Positions 8,994 through 17,235 of a stretch of 64,000 nt of DNA are shown here, piece after piece; positions within the stretch are counted from its first letter, which is position 1, and each line of letters starts with the position of its first letter. Below the pieces are notes generated by a model. The model was not told the DNA's origin, made no database searches, and was given only the letters and a program-made list of their open reading frames with translations. The stretch is from positions 62,001-126,000 of the forward strand of contig NZ_JBLZFZ010000010.1 of the NCBI RefSeq assembly GCF_050753385.1, given 5' to 3'. Source of the DNA: Pantanalinema rosaneae. Lineage in GTDB: Bacteria; Cyanobacteriota; Cyanobacteriia; Leptolyngbyales; Leptolyngbyaceae. The translations under genes were made by a program, and so were the position numbers.

Positions 8994-9039
8994 AGATCAA
9001 CTGATGGGTAAAGCTATGCTATGACCCATCAGTTGATCT
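8994..9039. terminator. Long perfect stem-loop between psbM and a convergent gene
   Basis: A perfect 16-base inverted repeat (AGATCAACTGATGGGT at 8994-9009, complement at 9024-9039) with a 14-base loop. It lies between the convergent psbM and the gene ending at 9096 and probably ends transcripts from both sides. On the minus side the stem is followed after about ten bases by an AT-rich stretch; on the plus side there is no strong T-run. Confidence 0.5.
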
Positions 9040-9095
9040 TTAAGTGGATTCACTCAATTGGCTCATGATTCACTCATGGTTAGCCCTGCATTGAC

Positions 9096-9479
9096 TCACG
9101 CTGATTGATGAGGATTTGAGTCCACGGGTGGCTCTACCGTTAAATCACCCTGAAAATTTTTCAAAAGTTCGTGGAGTCTCATGCGATAGATATAGGGCCA
9201 ACCACCACTCGCTTCGATATCTCTCAGGAGGTTATAGAGCGCTTGGCGGTTATCCGGTAGAGCAGGTTGAAACCAAGTATCCCGCACGTCCGCATGTAAA
9301 CTTTCCAACATTCTTAAAATCGACAACAGCGCTAAACAATCCCCTTGATGAGATTGGGCAAGGTAACGCACAGTATCCGCCACTGCCTGAAGCTGAGACT
9401 CCAAAGGCTCTACTTCAAGACCGTTCTCACTATTCATTTGAGCTAATTCCTGCATATCTTTATAGCGACCTTTATCCAT
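9096..9479 (-). CDS. Hypothetical protein, helical
   Basis: 127 residues from ATG 9479 (MDKGRYKDMQELAQMNSEN); an in-frame TTG two codons upstream is less likely. Soluble, predominantly helical, acidic at the N-terminus. Motif-like stretches are LESQLQAVADTVRYLAQSHQGDCLALLSILRMLESLHADVR split over two helices and FQPALPDNRQALYNLLRDIE. It looks like a conserved cyanobacterial protein that I cannot name. It faces psbM and shares the 8994-9039 hairpin with it; psbO starts in the opposite direction 475 bases away. Confidence 0.65.
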   Translation of the reverse strand: MDKGRYKDMQELAQMNSENGLEVEPLESQLQAVADTVRYLAQSHQGDCLALLSILRMLESLHADVRDTWFQPALPDNRQALYNLLRDIEASGGWPYIYRMRLHELLKNFQGDLTVEPPVDSNPHQSA

Positions 9480-9558
9480 TAGCAATCTAAACTAGATCTA
9501 TATAAATTGATGTTTCAGGCAAATTAATTACTTCACTGGATAGGATGACGCTGGATGT

Positions 9559-9600
9559 AGTGACAGGGATGCAGTGACAGGGATGCAGTGACAGGGATGC
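9559..9600. repeat. Three tandem copies of a 14-base unit
   Basis: The unit AGTGACAGGGATGC occurs three times in perfect succession, 355-396 bases before psbO. No spacers, so not a CRISPR array; it is a minisatellite-like slip repeat. Confidence 0.85.
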
Positions 9601-9954
9601 CTGAGGAATTCCCCTAAGCACCAGTCAGCGTTTTCAACTGCAACACTTCAGGTACATCCACTCTAGGAAAGACCAATTTGCAGTTCGGGTCAAGGAAAAG
9701 GCTACACAGCCATGTAAAATGCTGTAGATAGAACTTCTTAAATCATTCTGGGAATCACAAAAATTTGGTCGAGGACAGACCTGGTTCTGTTCGTTCGGGA
9801 TTTATAACGTGTCCCGCGCTTGGTTGAAGTTCTGGGCAGTTCCGGAGCAGATGATCCATCTCAAACCTGTGGAAGGTCTGGTCTTTAACTGTACGGATAC
9901 AGCCGAATCCTGAATCATACTGGCAGAAAAGTTACGTTGATATTGAGGTTGTTC
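9601..9954 (+). other. psbO upstream region
   Basis: About 350 bases with no supported gene. It should contain the psbO promoter; TTTATAAC near 9802 is a -10-like stretch, but I cannot assign the start of transcription. Confidence 0.4.
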
Positions 9955-10779
9955 ATGAGGTACCGTGCTCTAGTCGTTGCACTCCTGGCAGTTTGCATTA
10001 GCTTCCTGACCGCCTGCGCTGAAAGTCCTGCTATGAGCAGAGAAGCGATGACCTATGACCAAATTATCGGCACTGGTCTAGCTAATCTATGTCCCCAAGT
10101 CAGTGAAGTTAGTCGGGGGTCAATTCCGCTGGATTCCAGCAAATCTTACACACTCACAAATCTGTGTTTACAGCCAACTACCTTCTTAGTCAGAGAAGAA
10201 GCCGCTAATAAACGGCAAAAGGCAGAATACGTTTCTACTAAGTTAATGACCCGAGCCACATCCTCGATTGATGCGGTACAAGGTGAGCTAAAAGTCAATT
10301 CCGACGGGAGCTTGACTTTTATCGAAGAAGATGGGCTGGATTTCCAACCCATTACAGTTCAGTTGCCGGGTGGTGAACGTGTGCCCTTCCTGTTTACAAT
10401 CAAAAGCCTAGTTGCAACTACTCAACCTGGTTTGAATGCTGTGAATGCTTCGGCCGACTTTGAAGGCACGTTTAAAGTCCCCTCCTACCGGACTTCTAAC
10501 TTCCTGGATCCAAAAGGTCGGGGTTTGACAGCAGGATATGATAGTGCAGTTGCTTTACCATCAGCCGCTGATAGTGAAGAACTGCGGAAGGAAAACACCA
10601 AGCAGTTCCAGTTGGATAAAGGTAAGATCTCGCTCCAAGTCACTCGGGTGGATGCAGCAACCGGTGAAATCGCTGGAAACTTTGTCAGTGAGCAGCCTTC
10701 AGAAACTGACATGGGCTCCCACGAACCCAAAGATGTCAAGATTCAAGGGATTTTCTACGCTCGAGTTGGGGCTGCTTAA
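9955..10779 (+). CDS. psbO: Photosystem II manganese-stabilising protein PsbO
   Basis: 274 residues, the extrinsic 33-kDa lumenal protein that stabilises the Mn4CaO5 cluster. The mature part has TYDQIIGTGLANLCP and LTNLCLQPTTFLVREE with the two conserved cysteines (46 and 71) that form the disulfide, then KRQKAEYV, GSLTFIEEDGLDFQPITVQL, VPSYRTSNFLDPKGRG and VKIQGIFYARVGAA at the end. The signal peptide MRYRALVVALLAVCISFLTA is followed by Cys21, giving a lipobox-like LTAC. ATG 9955 is chosen over an in-frame TTG at 9937 because family members begin MRYRAL. A terminator-like hairpin follows. Confidence 0.97.
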   Translation: MRYRALVVALLAVCISFLTACAESPAMSREAMTYDQIIGTGLANLCPQVSEVSRGSIPLDSSKSYTLTNLCLQPTTFLVREEAANKRQKAEYVSTKLMTRATSSIDAVQGELKVNSDGSLTFIEEDGLDFQPITVQLPGGERVPFLFTIKSLVATTQPGLNAVNASADFEGTFKVPSYRTSNFLDPKGRGLTAGYDSAVALPSAADSEELRKENTKQFQLDKGKISLQVTRVDAATGEIAGNFVSEQPSETDMGSHEPKDVKIQGIFYARVGAA

Positions 10780-10825
10780 CCAACTTCAGGTAATCTCGAT
10801 CGCGTTAACAAAGTTAGCTTTATGC

Positions 10826-10853
10826 AGCAGGGGCAAATTGCTCCTGCTTTTTT
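10826..10853 (+). terminator. psbO terminator
   Basis: AGCAGGGGCAA pairs with TTGCTCCTGCT (one G-T pair) and is followed by six T. It lies 46 bases after the psbO stop codon. Confidence 0.85.
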
Positions 10854-11281
10854 CATCTCAAGGCATCAGGTAATCTCCGTATGATTCACGGTGGCTCAGA
10901 ATTTGATACAAACGCTGAAACGCTTACTGATTGTTTCTAGAATCAGTATCCCTAGATTAATATCGAGTAGAATATGCTTCGGTACTGACGGCTCTCGGAT
11001 CAATGTTCCGTAGAAATGCCGTTGTTGGTAATCCTTAGTAACGAATAGGTTTAACTTGAAGCCTCTAATTCAGCCAAACATTAATATCACGCCTTTATCA
11101 GGGCATCGCATCTAATCCGAGTATTCTGCCAGCATCTTTGTGTAGTAGCTATTAAGCTTCCTAGAGTGTTGTTTGTCTCTTTCCAGGTGTGCTATCTATC
11201 ACAGCGTTTTGATTCATCTTCAATCAAGCTGGATTTAATTGAAGCGGCTCAGGTTAACTGCTCTACCGACTGAAAACCGTC
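10854..11281. other. Intergenic region upstream of sigF
   Basis: About 430 bases, AT-rich, with no gene I can support on either strand. It probably holds the sigF promoter; no clear operator or RNA structure was seen. Confidence 0.4.
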
Positions 11282-12058
11282 ATGCCTACCACGACTAACT
11301 ACGAACTGAAAAGCGAAAGCTTACAATTATTACGAGAATATCAAACTTCATCCTGCCCACAAATACGTAATCGTTTAGTAGAACTGAATTTTGGGCTGGT
11401 TAGGAAAGAAGCTCATCATTGGATGAATCAATGTACCGAAAGCTACGAGGATCTATTACAGGTTGGTAGCATTGGGCTGATTCGGGCGATCGAACGCTTC
11501 GATATGTCTAAGGGACATGCCTTTAGCTCCTTTGCTATTCCGTATATCCGAGGTGAAATTCAACATTATTTACGGGACAAAAGTCCATCCATGCGCATTC
11601 CTCGGCGCTGGCAAGCCCTTCAGCGTCAAGCTATCTGGGTCATGCGCGAATTACAGATCAAACTCAACCGTCAACCTACGGATGTCGAGCTGGCTGAAGC
11701 GTTAGAAATTCCAGTCGCAGAATGGCAAGAAATTAAGCTAGCTTACCAAAACCGGGCATTGCTCAGTTTAGATGCACCAATTAAAGATGAGGAAAACGGG
11801 GCATCTTCTCTGGGTGAATTAGTTCCCGATACTCGCTATCGGAGTTTTCAACTGGCGCAGGAAGATCAAATCCGCTTACAGCAATCCTTAACGCGGTTAG
11901 AAAATCGCACCCGACAAATCCTGGAATTTGTTTTTCTCCATGACTTGACCCAGAAAGAGACGGCTGAACGGCTTGGGATTAGTGCTGTGACGGTATCCCG
12001 CCGCGTGAAAAAGGGTCTGGAGTCATTACAGCGTTTGATGGCTGGCAGTGAAGCTTAA
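11282..12058 (+). CDS. sigF: RNA polymerase sigma factor SigF (group 3)
   Basis: 258 residues, a sigma-70 family factor lacking region 1. Region 2 contains LVELNFGLVRKEAHHWMNQC and the DLLQVGSIGLIRAIERFD core-binding motif, followed by FSSFAIPYIRGEIQHYLRD for -10 recognition. Region 3 runs over roughly residues 115-150, and region 4 ends in LTQKETAERLGISAVTVSRR, a helix-turn-helix for -35 recognition. The pattern with MRIPRRWQALQRQ matches cyanobacterial SigF, which in Synechocystis is needed for pilus formation and phototactic motility. Stands alone between two terminators; no anti-sigma gene is visible next to it. Confidence 0.9.
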   Translation: MPTTTNYELKSESLQLLREYQTSSCPQIRNRLVELNFGLVRKEAHHWMNQCTESYEDLLQVGSIGLIRAIERFDMSKGHAFSSFAIPYIRGEIQHYLRDKSPSMRIPRRWQALQRQAIWVMRELQIKLNRQPTDVELAEALEIPVAEWQEIKLAYQNRALLSLDAPIKDEENGASSLGELVPDTRYRSFQLAQEDQIRLQQSLTRLENRTRQILEFVFLHDLTQKETAERLGISAVTVSRRVKKGLESLQRLMAGSEA

Positions 12059-12151
12059 CCACGTTACTTATCCCGAGCAGTTAACCTACGATTAACCAGT
12101 ACGCCAACTGAATTCTCTGACGGATCGCTCATTGTTACCTACAGGTTGTTC

Positions 12152-12189
12152 AAAACACCCCTCTGTTAAACCAGCAGGGTGTTTTTTTT
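12152..12189 (+). terminator. sigF terminator
   Basis: AAAACACCC pairs with GGGTGTTTT around an inner CTG/CAG pair, followed by a run of T. Typical intrinsic terminator about 95 bases after the sigF stop. Confidence 0.88.
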
Positions 12190-12751
12190 GTGAATAGATT
12201 TGTCTGGCTCCAGATCAACTCAAAAATTGAGCATTCTTAATAAAGCAGTTGTCATGCCTAGAGATTCGACCGCTACAAGGTTGATTAAATTGATGTAGCC
12301 CAATATAACCTTCCGATTAACTCGACTTTTTCCTTGATCCCCAGCGAGATTAAAGCCCTTCGTCCTTATCTCGGCTTGGAAAATATTGCCATAACCGCAG
12401 GGTTGCAACCAATTCAGATCTCTGGATCAACTGAGTTCTTTTTGCTTTTTGTACCTATTTTTATCAAAAGGGTTACATAAATTGCATTTATAGATTAATT
12501 AAACTAACTAGAGCCTTTGAAAATCCAAATATAGAATTAATGAGTTTTTTAAGCCTGATTAAGCTGTATTAATCGTCAATACATTTTGAATGCCCCTTTC
12601 CTTAGCAGAGCAGTTCCACAATAATGCTTTCAGTAGCTCAACCAACCGCACTGGATCTCAGTGGGTCAAGACCTAAGATTCCTGTGCGATCGATTAGCTT
12701 TCTGGTTCAGGAGCACTAAAGTTTTAGATGCAACCATAGGAGACGATTAGC
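12190..12751 (+). other. Long leader/promoter region of chlL
   Basis: About 560 bases without a supported gene, with an AT-rich block at roughly 12460-12600. It must contain the chlL promoter. The only firm element is the ribosome binding site AGGAGA at 12738-12743 in front of the GTG start. No known riboswitch fold was recognised. Confidence 0.45.
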
Positions 12752-13618
12752 GTGAAACTCGCAGTTTACGGAAAAGGTGGAATCGGCAAATCTACAACTA
12801 GCTGCAACATCTCCGTTGCCCTGGCTCGACGTGGGAAGAAAGTTCTACAAATTGGTTGCGATCCGAAGCACGATAGTACATTCACGCTGACGGGCTTTCT
12901 CATTCCCACCATCATCGACACGCTTCAGTCCAAGGACTACCACTACGAAGATGTCTGGCCGGAAGATGTGATCTACAAAGGCTATGGCGGCGTGGACTGT
13001 GTCGAGGCAGGTGGGCCTCCGGCGGGCGCTGGCTGCGGTGGTTACGTGGTGGGTGAAACGGTCAAGTTACTCAAAGAACTAAATGCGTTTGATGAGTACG
13101 ACGTGATCTTGTTCGACGTATTGGGCGACGTGGTCTGTGGCGGATTCGCTGCCCCCCTGAACTATGCCGATTACTGCATGATCGTGACGGACAATGGGTT
13201 TGATGCCCTATTTGCCGCTAACCGGATTGCCGCCTCGGTGCGGGAGAAGGCTCGTACCCATCCCCTCCGACTAGCCGGATTAATCGGGAATCGCACCGCT
13301 AAACGCGACTTGATCGACAAATATATTGAGTGTGTCCCCATGCCAGTGCTAGAAGTGCTGCCCTTGATCGAAGATATTCGGGTATCGCGGGTCAAGGGTA
13401 AGACCTTGTTTGAGATGGCAGAATCCGATCCTTCGCTCAATTATGTCTGCGATTACTACCTGAACATTGCGGATCAGATTTTGTCGCGACCTGAAGGGGT
13501 GGTGCCAAGCGATGCCCCCGATCGCGACCTGTTCTCCTTGCTGTCTGACTTTTACCTGAATCCGCAACAACCCAAAGTGCAGATTGCTGAGGAAGAACTG
13601 GATCTGATGATGGTCTAA
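12752..13618 (+). CDS. chlL: Light-independent protochlorophyllide reductase iron-sulfur ATP-binding protein
   Basis: 288 residues, the NifH-like reductase component of DPOR, which hydrolyses ATP to drive electrons to ChlN/ChlB for dark reduction of protochlorophyllide to chlorophyllide. P-loop YGKGGIGKST at residues 6-15, the switch DVLGDVVCGGFAAPL and the cysteine in AGAGCGGYVVGE give the two Cys per subunit that bridge a [4Fe-4S] cluster across the homodimer. Length is standard. GTG start with AGGAGA eight bases upstream; homologues begin at this MKLAVYGKGG. First gene of a chlL-DUF5331-chlN cluster; a large inverted repeat follows immediately. Confidence 0.97.
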   Translation: MKLAVYGKGGIGKSTTSCNISVALARRGKKVLQIGCDPKHDSTFTLTGFLIPTIIDTLQSKDYHYEDVWPEDVIYKGYGGVDCVEAGGPPAGAGCGGYVVGETVKLLKELNAFDEYDVILFDVLGDVVCGGFAAPLNYADYCMIVTDNGFDALFAANRIAASVREKARTHPLRLAGLIGNRTAKRDLIDKYIECVPMPVLEVLPLIEDIRVSRVKGKTLFEMAESDPSLNYVCDYYLNIADQILSRPEGVVPSDAPDRDLFSLLSDFYLNPQQPKVQIAEEELDLMMV

Positions 13619-13621
13619 AGA

Positions 13622-13698
13622 AACGTTTTGCAGGGTGAGTTTTGGGTTATGAGTAATCTTTGGGATCTTGCAACTCAAAACTCACAGCTGAAAACGTT
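13622..13698 (+). repeat. Long imperfect inverted repeat between chlL and the next gene
   Basis: Arms of 27 bases at 13622-13648 and 13672-13698 are complementary except at about five positions, the core GTGAGTTTTGGGTT / AACTCAAAACTCAC having a single G-T pair. The loop is 23 bases. There is no T-run after it, so it probably folds in the chlL-chlN mRNA as a stabilising or processing hairpin. The downstream arm ends just before the GAAGG ribosome binding site of the next gene. Confidence 0.75.
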
Positions 13699-13709
13699 GA
13701 AGGTGTCGT

Positions 13710-14132
13710 GTGAATATTCCGCAGCTTCGTCAGTCCTTAAAGGACAAGTGGTTGAACTATTACGCTGAGAACCGTGAATGGGTAACGCGGATTGGGGTTT
13801 GGGTCAATTGTGGGGGGCAACGCCGACCGTCATCGAGTTTCATCCTGGCAACTCTCGCAATCCTCGAACCTAAATTGACGCAAATGTTTCCCTTAATTGT
13901 GGAACTCAGCAATAACCCCGACCGAATTGTGGCAGCCCTGGGATTGAACTTTAACCCCGATGAGCAACTGGACGCGATCGCCAAAGAGCGTGAACAAGCG
14001 GCACTTCAGGAAAGTATTGCCAAAATGTTGCCTGCGGCTCCTGAACAATTTGAGATCGCCACGGCGGCTGTCTCCAATCTGATTGCCAAGATGGACGAGT
14101 CCTGCCAGGGCATCAGTGGTCAAGGCGATTAA
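13710..14132 (+). CDS. DUF5331-type protein between chlL and chlN
   Basis: 140 residues, soluble and mainly helical, with no signal peptide or metal-binding cysteine pattern. The N-terminus IPQLRQSLKDKWLNYYAENR and the stretch RPSSSFILATLAILEPKLTQ resemble a cyanobacterial family I recall as DUF5331, found between chlL and chlN. Starts at GTG 13710 with GAAGG a few bases upstream. The position inside the DPOR gene cluster suggests a supporting role in dark chlorophyll synthesis, such as assembly or regulation, but nothing in the sequence proves it. Confidence 0.8.
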   Translation: MNIPQLRQSLKDKWLNYYAENREWVTRIGVWVNCGGQRRPSSSFILATLAILEPKLTQMFPLIVELSNNPDRIVAALGLNFNPDEQLDAIAKEREQAALQESIAKMLPAAPEQFEIATAAVSNLIAKMDESCQGISGQGD

Positions 14133-14245
14133 TTCCAGGTTCAGGTTCCGGTCGGGTATCGATTCCTACTAAGCGGGTTCATTCCCAGATCAACCGTTTG
14201 TGACTGTAATACTTGCCCATATTTTGCTTGAAAGGAAACCCATTT

Positions 14246-15646
14246 ATGACGCTTGCCGATACTCAACCCCAAGCACTCACGTTTGAGTGCGAAACCGGAA
14301 ATTATCATACGTTCTGTCCGATCAGTTGTGTGGCGTGGCTGTACCAAAAAATTGAAGATAGCTTCTTTCTAGTGATTGGCACGAAAACCTGTGGCTATTT
14401 CTTGCAAAACGCTATGGGGGTGATGATCTTTGCCGAGCCGCGTTATGCGATGGCAGAACTGGAAGAAGGCGACATTTCCGCGCAACTAAATGACTACGAA
14501 GAGCTGAAACGGTTGTGCACTCAGATTAAGCGCGATCGCAATCCCAGTGTGATCGTCTGGATCGGCACTTGCACCACCGAGATCATCAAAATGGATCTGG
14601 AAGGGTTAGCACCAAGATTAGAAGCGGAAATTGGCATCCCGATCGTCGTTGCGCGTGCTAATGGCTTAGACTATGCCTTTACCCAGGGAGAGGATACGGT
14701 CCTCGCGGCTATGGTACACCGCTGCCCCGATAAAGCCCCTGATGCGGAAAAGGAAGAGCGGAACGCCATTCAAAAGCTGCTCAACTTTGGGCGGAAGCAG
14801 GAAGATGTCAAAGCAGAAGAGTCTGAGTATGTAGACCATCCACCGCTCGTACTATTTGGCTCGTTACCTGATCCTGTGGTCACCCAACTTACCCTGGAAC
14901 TGAAAAAGCAGGGGATTAAAGTATCAGGTTGGTTGCCCTCTAAGCGTTACACTGAATTGCCGATCGTCGAAGAAGGTTACTATGTCGCCGGGGTGAATCC
15001 CTTCCTATCGCGCACAGCTACCACCTTTATGCGGCGGCGTAAGTGTAAGTTAATTGGTGCTCCCTTTCCGATCGGACCCGATGGCACTCGCGCCTGGATT
15101 GAAAAAATTTGCTCAGTCTTTGGGATTGAACCGAAAGGTCTAGATGAGCGGGAAGCGCAAATTTGGGCAGGTTTGGAGGATTACCTGCAACTGATTCGCG
15201 GCAAGTCCGTCTTCTTCATGGGCGACAACCTGCTGGAAATTTCCTTAGCCCGCTTCTTGATCCGGTGTGGCATGACCTGCCCAGAAATCGGCATCCCTTA
15301 TATGGACAAGCGTTATCAGCAAGCTGAACTCGCCCTACTGGAGAAGACTTGCCAGGAAATGGGGGTGCCATTGCCCACGATCGTTGAAAAGCCAGATAAC
15401 TACAATCAAATCCAGCGGATCAAAGACTTAGGCGTAGATTTGGTGATTACCGGCATGGCCCATGCCAATCCTCTAGAAGCTCGGGGAATTAATACTAAAT
15501 GGTCGGTTGAGTTTACCTTCGCGCAGATTCATGGCTTTACCAATGCCCGTGACATCTTAGAACTGGTGACTCGGCCGCTCCGCCGCAATAATTCCCTCAA
15601 GGATCTCGGTTGGGACAAGTTGGTGAAAGAAGACGCTGCCCATTAA
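14246..15646 (+). CDS. chlN: Light-independent protochlorophyllide reductase subunit N
   Basis: 466 residues, NifD-like subunit of the ChlN2ChlB2 catalytic heterotetramer. Cysteines in FECETGNYHTFCPISC and GTKTCGYFLQ supply the three ChlN ligands of the [4Fe-4S] cluster, the fourth being an Asp from ChlB. Other recognisable parts are VIVWIGTCTTEIIKMDLEG, GAPFPIGPDGTRAWIEKIC and the final FTNARDILELVTRPLRRNN. ATG 14246, preceded by AAAGGA, is chosen over an in-frame start at 14213. chlB is not in this window, as is usual in cyanobacteria where it is separate. Confidence 0.97.
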   Translation: MTLADTQPQALTFECETGNYHTFCPISCVAWLYQKIEDSFFLVIGTKTCGYFLQNAMGVMIFAEPRYAMAELEEGDISAQLNDYEELKRLCTQIKRDRNPSVIVWIGTCTTEIIKMDLEGLAPRLEAEIGIPIVVARANGLDYAFTQGEDTVLAAMVHRCPDKAPDAEKEERNAIQKLLNFGRKQEDVKAEESEYVDHPPLVLFGSLPDPVVTQLTLELKKQGIKVSGWLPSKRYTELPIVEEGYYVAGVNPFLSRTATTFMRRRKCKLIGAPFPIGPDGTRAWIEKICSVFGIEPKGLDEREAQIWAGLEDYLQLIRGKSVFFMGDNLLEISLARFLIRCGMTCPEIGIPYMDKRYQQAELALLEKTCQEMGVPLPTIVEKPDNYNQIQRIKDLGVDLVITGMAHANPLEARGINTKWSVEFTFAQIHGFTNARDILELVTRPLRRNNSLKDLGWDKLVKEDAAH

Positions 15647-15876
15647 GCGATCGCCTATCAACAAACGATCTTAGGGTGGGGCAACTCACCCGAATGTCAC
15701 TGAAATAACAATCCGAACTGCCCCCCACCCCCCAATTCTGGGGGAGCCGAACCTCAAAGTCCCCCAAAGCTGGGGGCTTAAAGCCCTACGGGCATACCAG
15801 AAAAAGGGGCAATCAGAGTTAAGCGTGTCCTTCAGTCAGCGCCATTCCAACTCACCCCTATTTAATTGGGAACATC
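15647..15876. other. Intergenic region downstream of chlN
   Basis: About 230 bases holding the two GC-rich palindromes at 15728-15778 and otherwise nothing gene-like. With the following terminator it separates chlN from the convergent aqpZ. Confidence 0.5.
15728..15778. repeat. Pair of short CCCCC/GGGGG palindromes
   Basis: Two adjacent hairpins, CCCCC-AATTCT-GGGGG at 15729-15744 and CCCCCA-AAGC-TGGGGG at 15761-15776. Such C-run/G-run palindromes are a common interspersed repeat type in cyanobacterial intergenic DNA (general recollection). No other copy is obvious in this window. Confidence 0.65.
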
Positions 15877-15908
15877 AAAGAGGGTAAGCTTTTCAGCCTA
15901 CCCTCTTT
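15877..15908. terminator. Bidirectional terminator between chlN and aqpZ
   Basis: AAAGAGGGTAAGC pairs with GCCTACCCTCTTT (one mismatch) with a six-base loop. A/T on both flanks lets it work in both directions for the convergent genes. Confidence 0.75.
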
Positions 15909-15953
15909 GCCATACCAAGCGGAGATTTGAACTCCAACTTTTACACCCTCAAC

Positions 15954-16745
15954 CTAGCGAATATCAGCCGTTTCCGCTGGAATCCGTTCCGATCGGGACT
16001 CTTCAAACACGTTGTAGTAACAAATCCCAGCCAACACAGCCCCCACGATCGGAGCCACCCAGAACAACCAGACTTGAGCCAACGGAGTACCACCCACCAG
16101 CAGGGCTGGGCCTAAGCTACGCGCCGGATTCACCGAGGTATTGGTGACAGGGATGCTGATCAGGTGAATTAACGTCAACCCAAATCCGATCGCCAGAGGA
16201 GCAAAGCCTACCGGAGCCCGTCGATCGGTCGCACCCAGAATAATCATTAGAAACACAAAGCTTAATACCAGTTCAGCCACTAAACAGGCAACCAGGGAAA
16301 ACCCACCGGGCGAAAAGTCGCCATAGCCATTCGTCGCAAACACGCCTGCTTTCGTAGCGTCAATCGCAAAGTTGGGATTGCCACCCGCGATGATCCGCAG
16401 CACGATCGCGGCCACGATCGCCCCACCGACTTGCGACCCCATGTACGGTAATACTTCCGACCAGGAAAACCGCTTGGCTGTGGCTAAGCCAAAGGAAACG
16501 GCAGGATTCAGATGACACCCTGAAATATGCCCGATCGCATACGCCATCGTTAATACCGTTAAACCAAAAGCGAGGGATACCCCAACCAGCCCGATCCCCA
16601 GAGGAAACCTGGCAGCATTTGCCACATCGGATAGGGTGGCTCCCTCAGCCGTAAAAGCCACGGCTAGCACCGCACTACCACAGCCGCCAAACACCAGCCA
16701 AAACGTGCCTATAAACTCTGCAATACATCGTTTGATCAACGGCAT
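15954..16745 (-). CDS. aqpZ: Aquaporin Z-like water channel
   Basis: 263 residues with six membrane segments and two NPA boxes, NPA at 80-82 and NPA at 206-208 followed by RS, the selectivity-filter arginine being Arg209. The N-terminal FIGTFWLVFGGCGSAVLA and the GHISGCHLNPAVSFG stretch are typical of AqpZ. In cyanobacteria this channel carries water during osmotic change. ATG 16745 (MPLIKRCIAEF) is preceded by a purine-rich GAGGTAAGAG; an earlier in-frame start at 16796 would add 17 unlikely residues. Lies next to two mechanosensitive channel genes, so the segment 16-19.5 kb looks devoted to osmotic and turgor responses. Confidence 0.95.
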   Translation of the reverse strand: MPLIKRCIAEFIGTFWLVFGGCGSAVLAVAFTAEGATLSDVANAARFPLGIGLVGVSLAFGLTVLTMAYAIGHISGCHLNPAVSFGLATAKRFSWSEVLPYMGSQVGGAIVAAIVLRIIAGGNPNFAIDATKAGVFATNGYGDFSPGGFSLVACLVAELVLSFVFLMIILGATDRRAPVGFAPLAIGFGLTLIHLISIPVTNTSVNPARSLGPALLVGGTPLAQVWLFWVAPIVGAVLAGICYYNVFEESRSERIPAETADIR

Positions 16746-17235
16746 ATCGTCTCTTACCTCCCTTATATAACATGAGAGTCCAACTTCAGAGTTCATGCTT
16801 CATTCCGGTGAAACTTTATCTGAAATGGACACCGTAGTCGCATTAGAAAAACACTCAAGTGAATTTTACCAGGAGTAAATAAAAACCCTGTCCGTGATCA
16901 ACTTTCTTCAGAATTTCATGCAAGTGTGATTGACGACATCAATAGCTCTGGCAACGCGATCGCGATACTGAATCAGCCTTGAGCCGCCAATACCTAGCGT
17001 TTCTAACTAAGCCATTCTGAAAATTATTCTCGCGATCAAAAAGCTTTTTGTCTAAAAAAAGTACAAGTTATTGCATAAAACGGTCAGAAACGGAGTCGTG
17101 GCATATAATCACTGAGTCATCTGGTCTGGAGAATTCAAGCTAAGATTCGCCTGAAATCGATCGCTAGCACTGATTAAGGGCGGTTTTCAGGCTCCCCTGG
17201 CTGATTTGTCCTATGAAAATTGGCAGAAGCACATC
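16746..17235. other. Divergent intergenic region aqpZ / mechanosensitive channel
   Basis: About 490 bases between divergent genes. It holds both promoters, but I see no clear elements, repeats or small genes. Confidence 0.4.

Noticed and set aside
9116..9490. 124-codon plus-strand frame opposite the 9096-9479 gene
   Set aside because: The minus-strand frame has a helical, protein-like composition; the plus frame is rich in Tyr/His/Pro with no start signal.
9559..9600. CRISPR-like repeat
   Set aside because: Only three directly abutting 14-base copies, no spacers and no cas genes.
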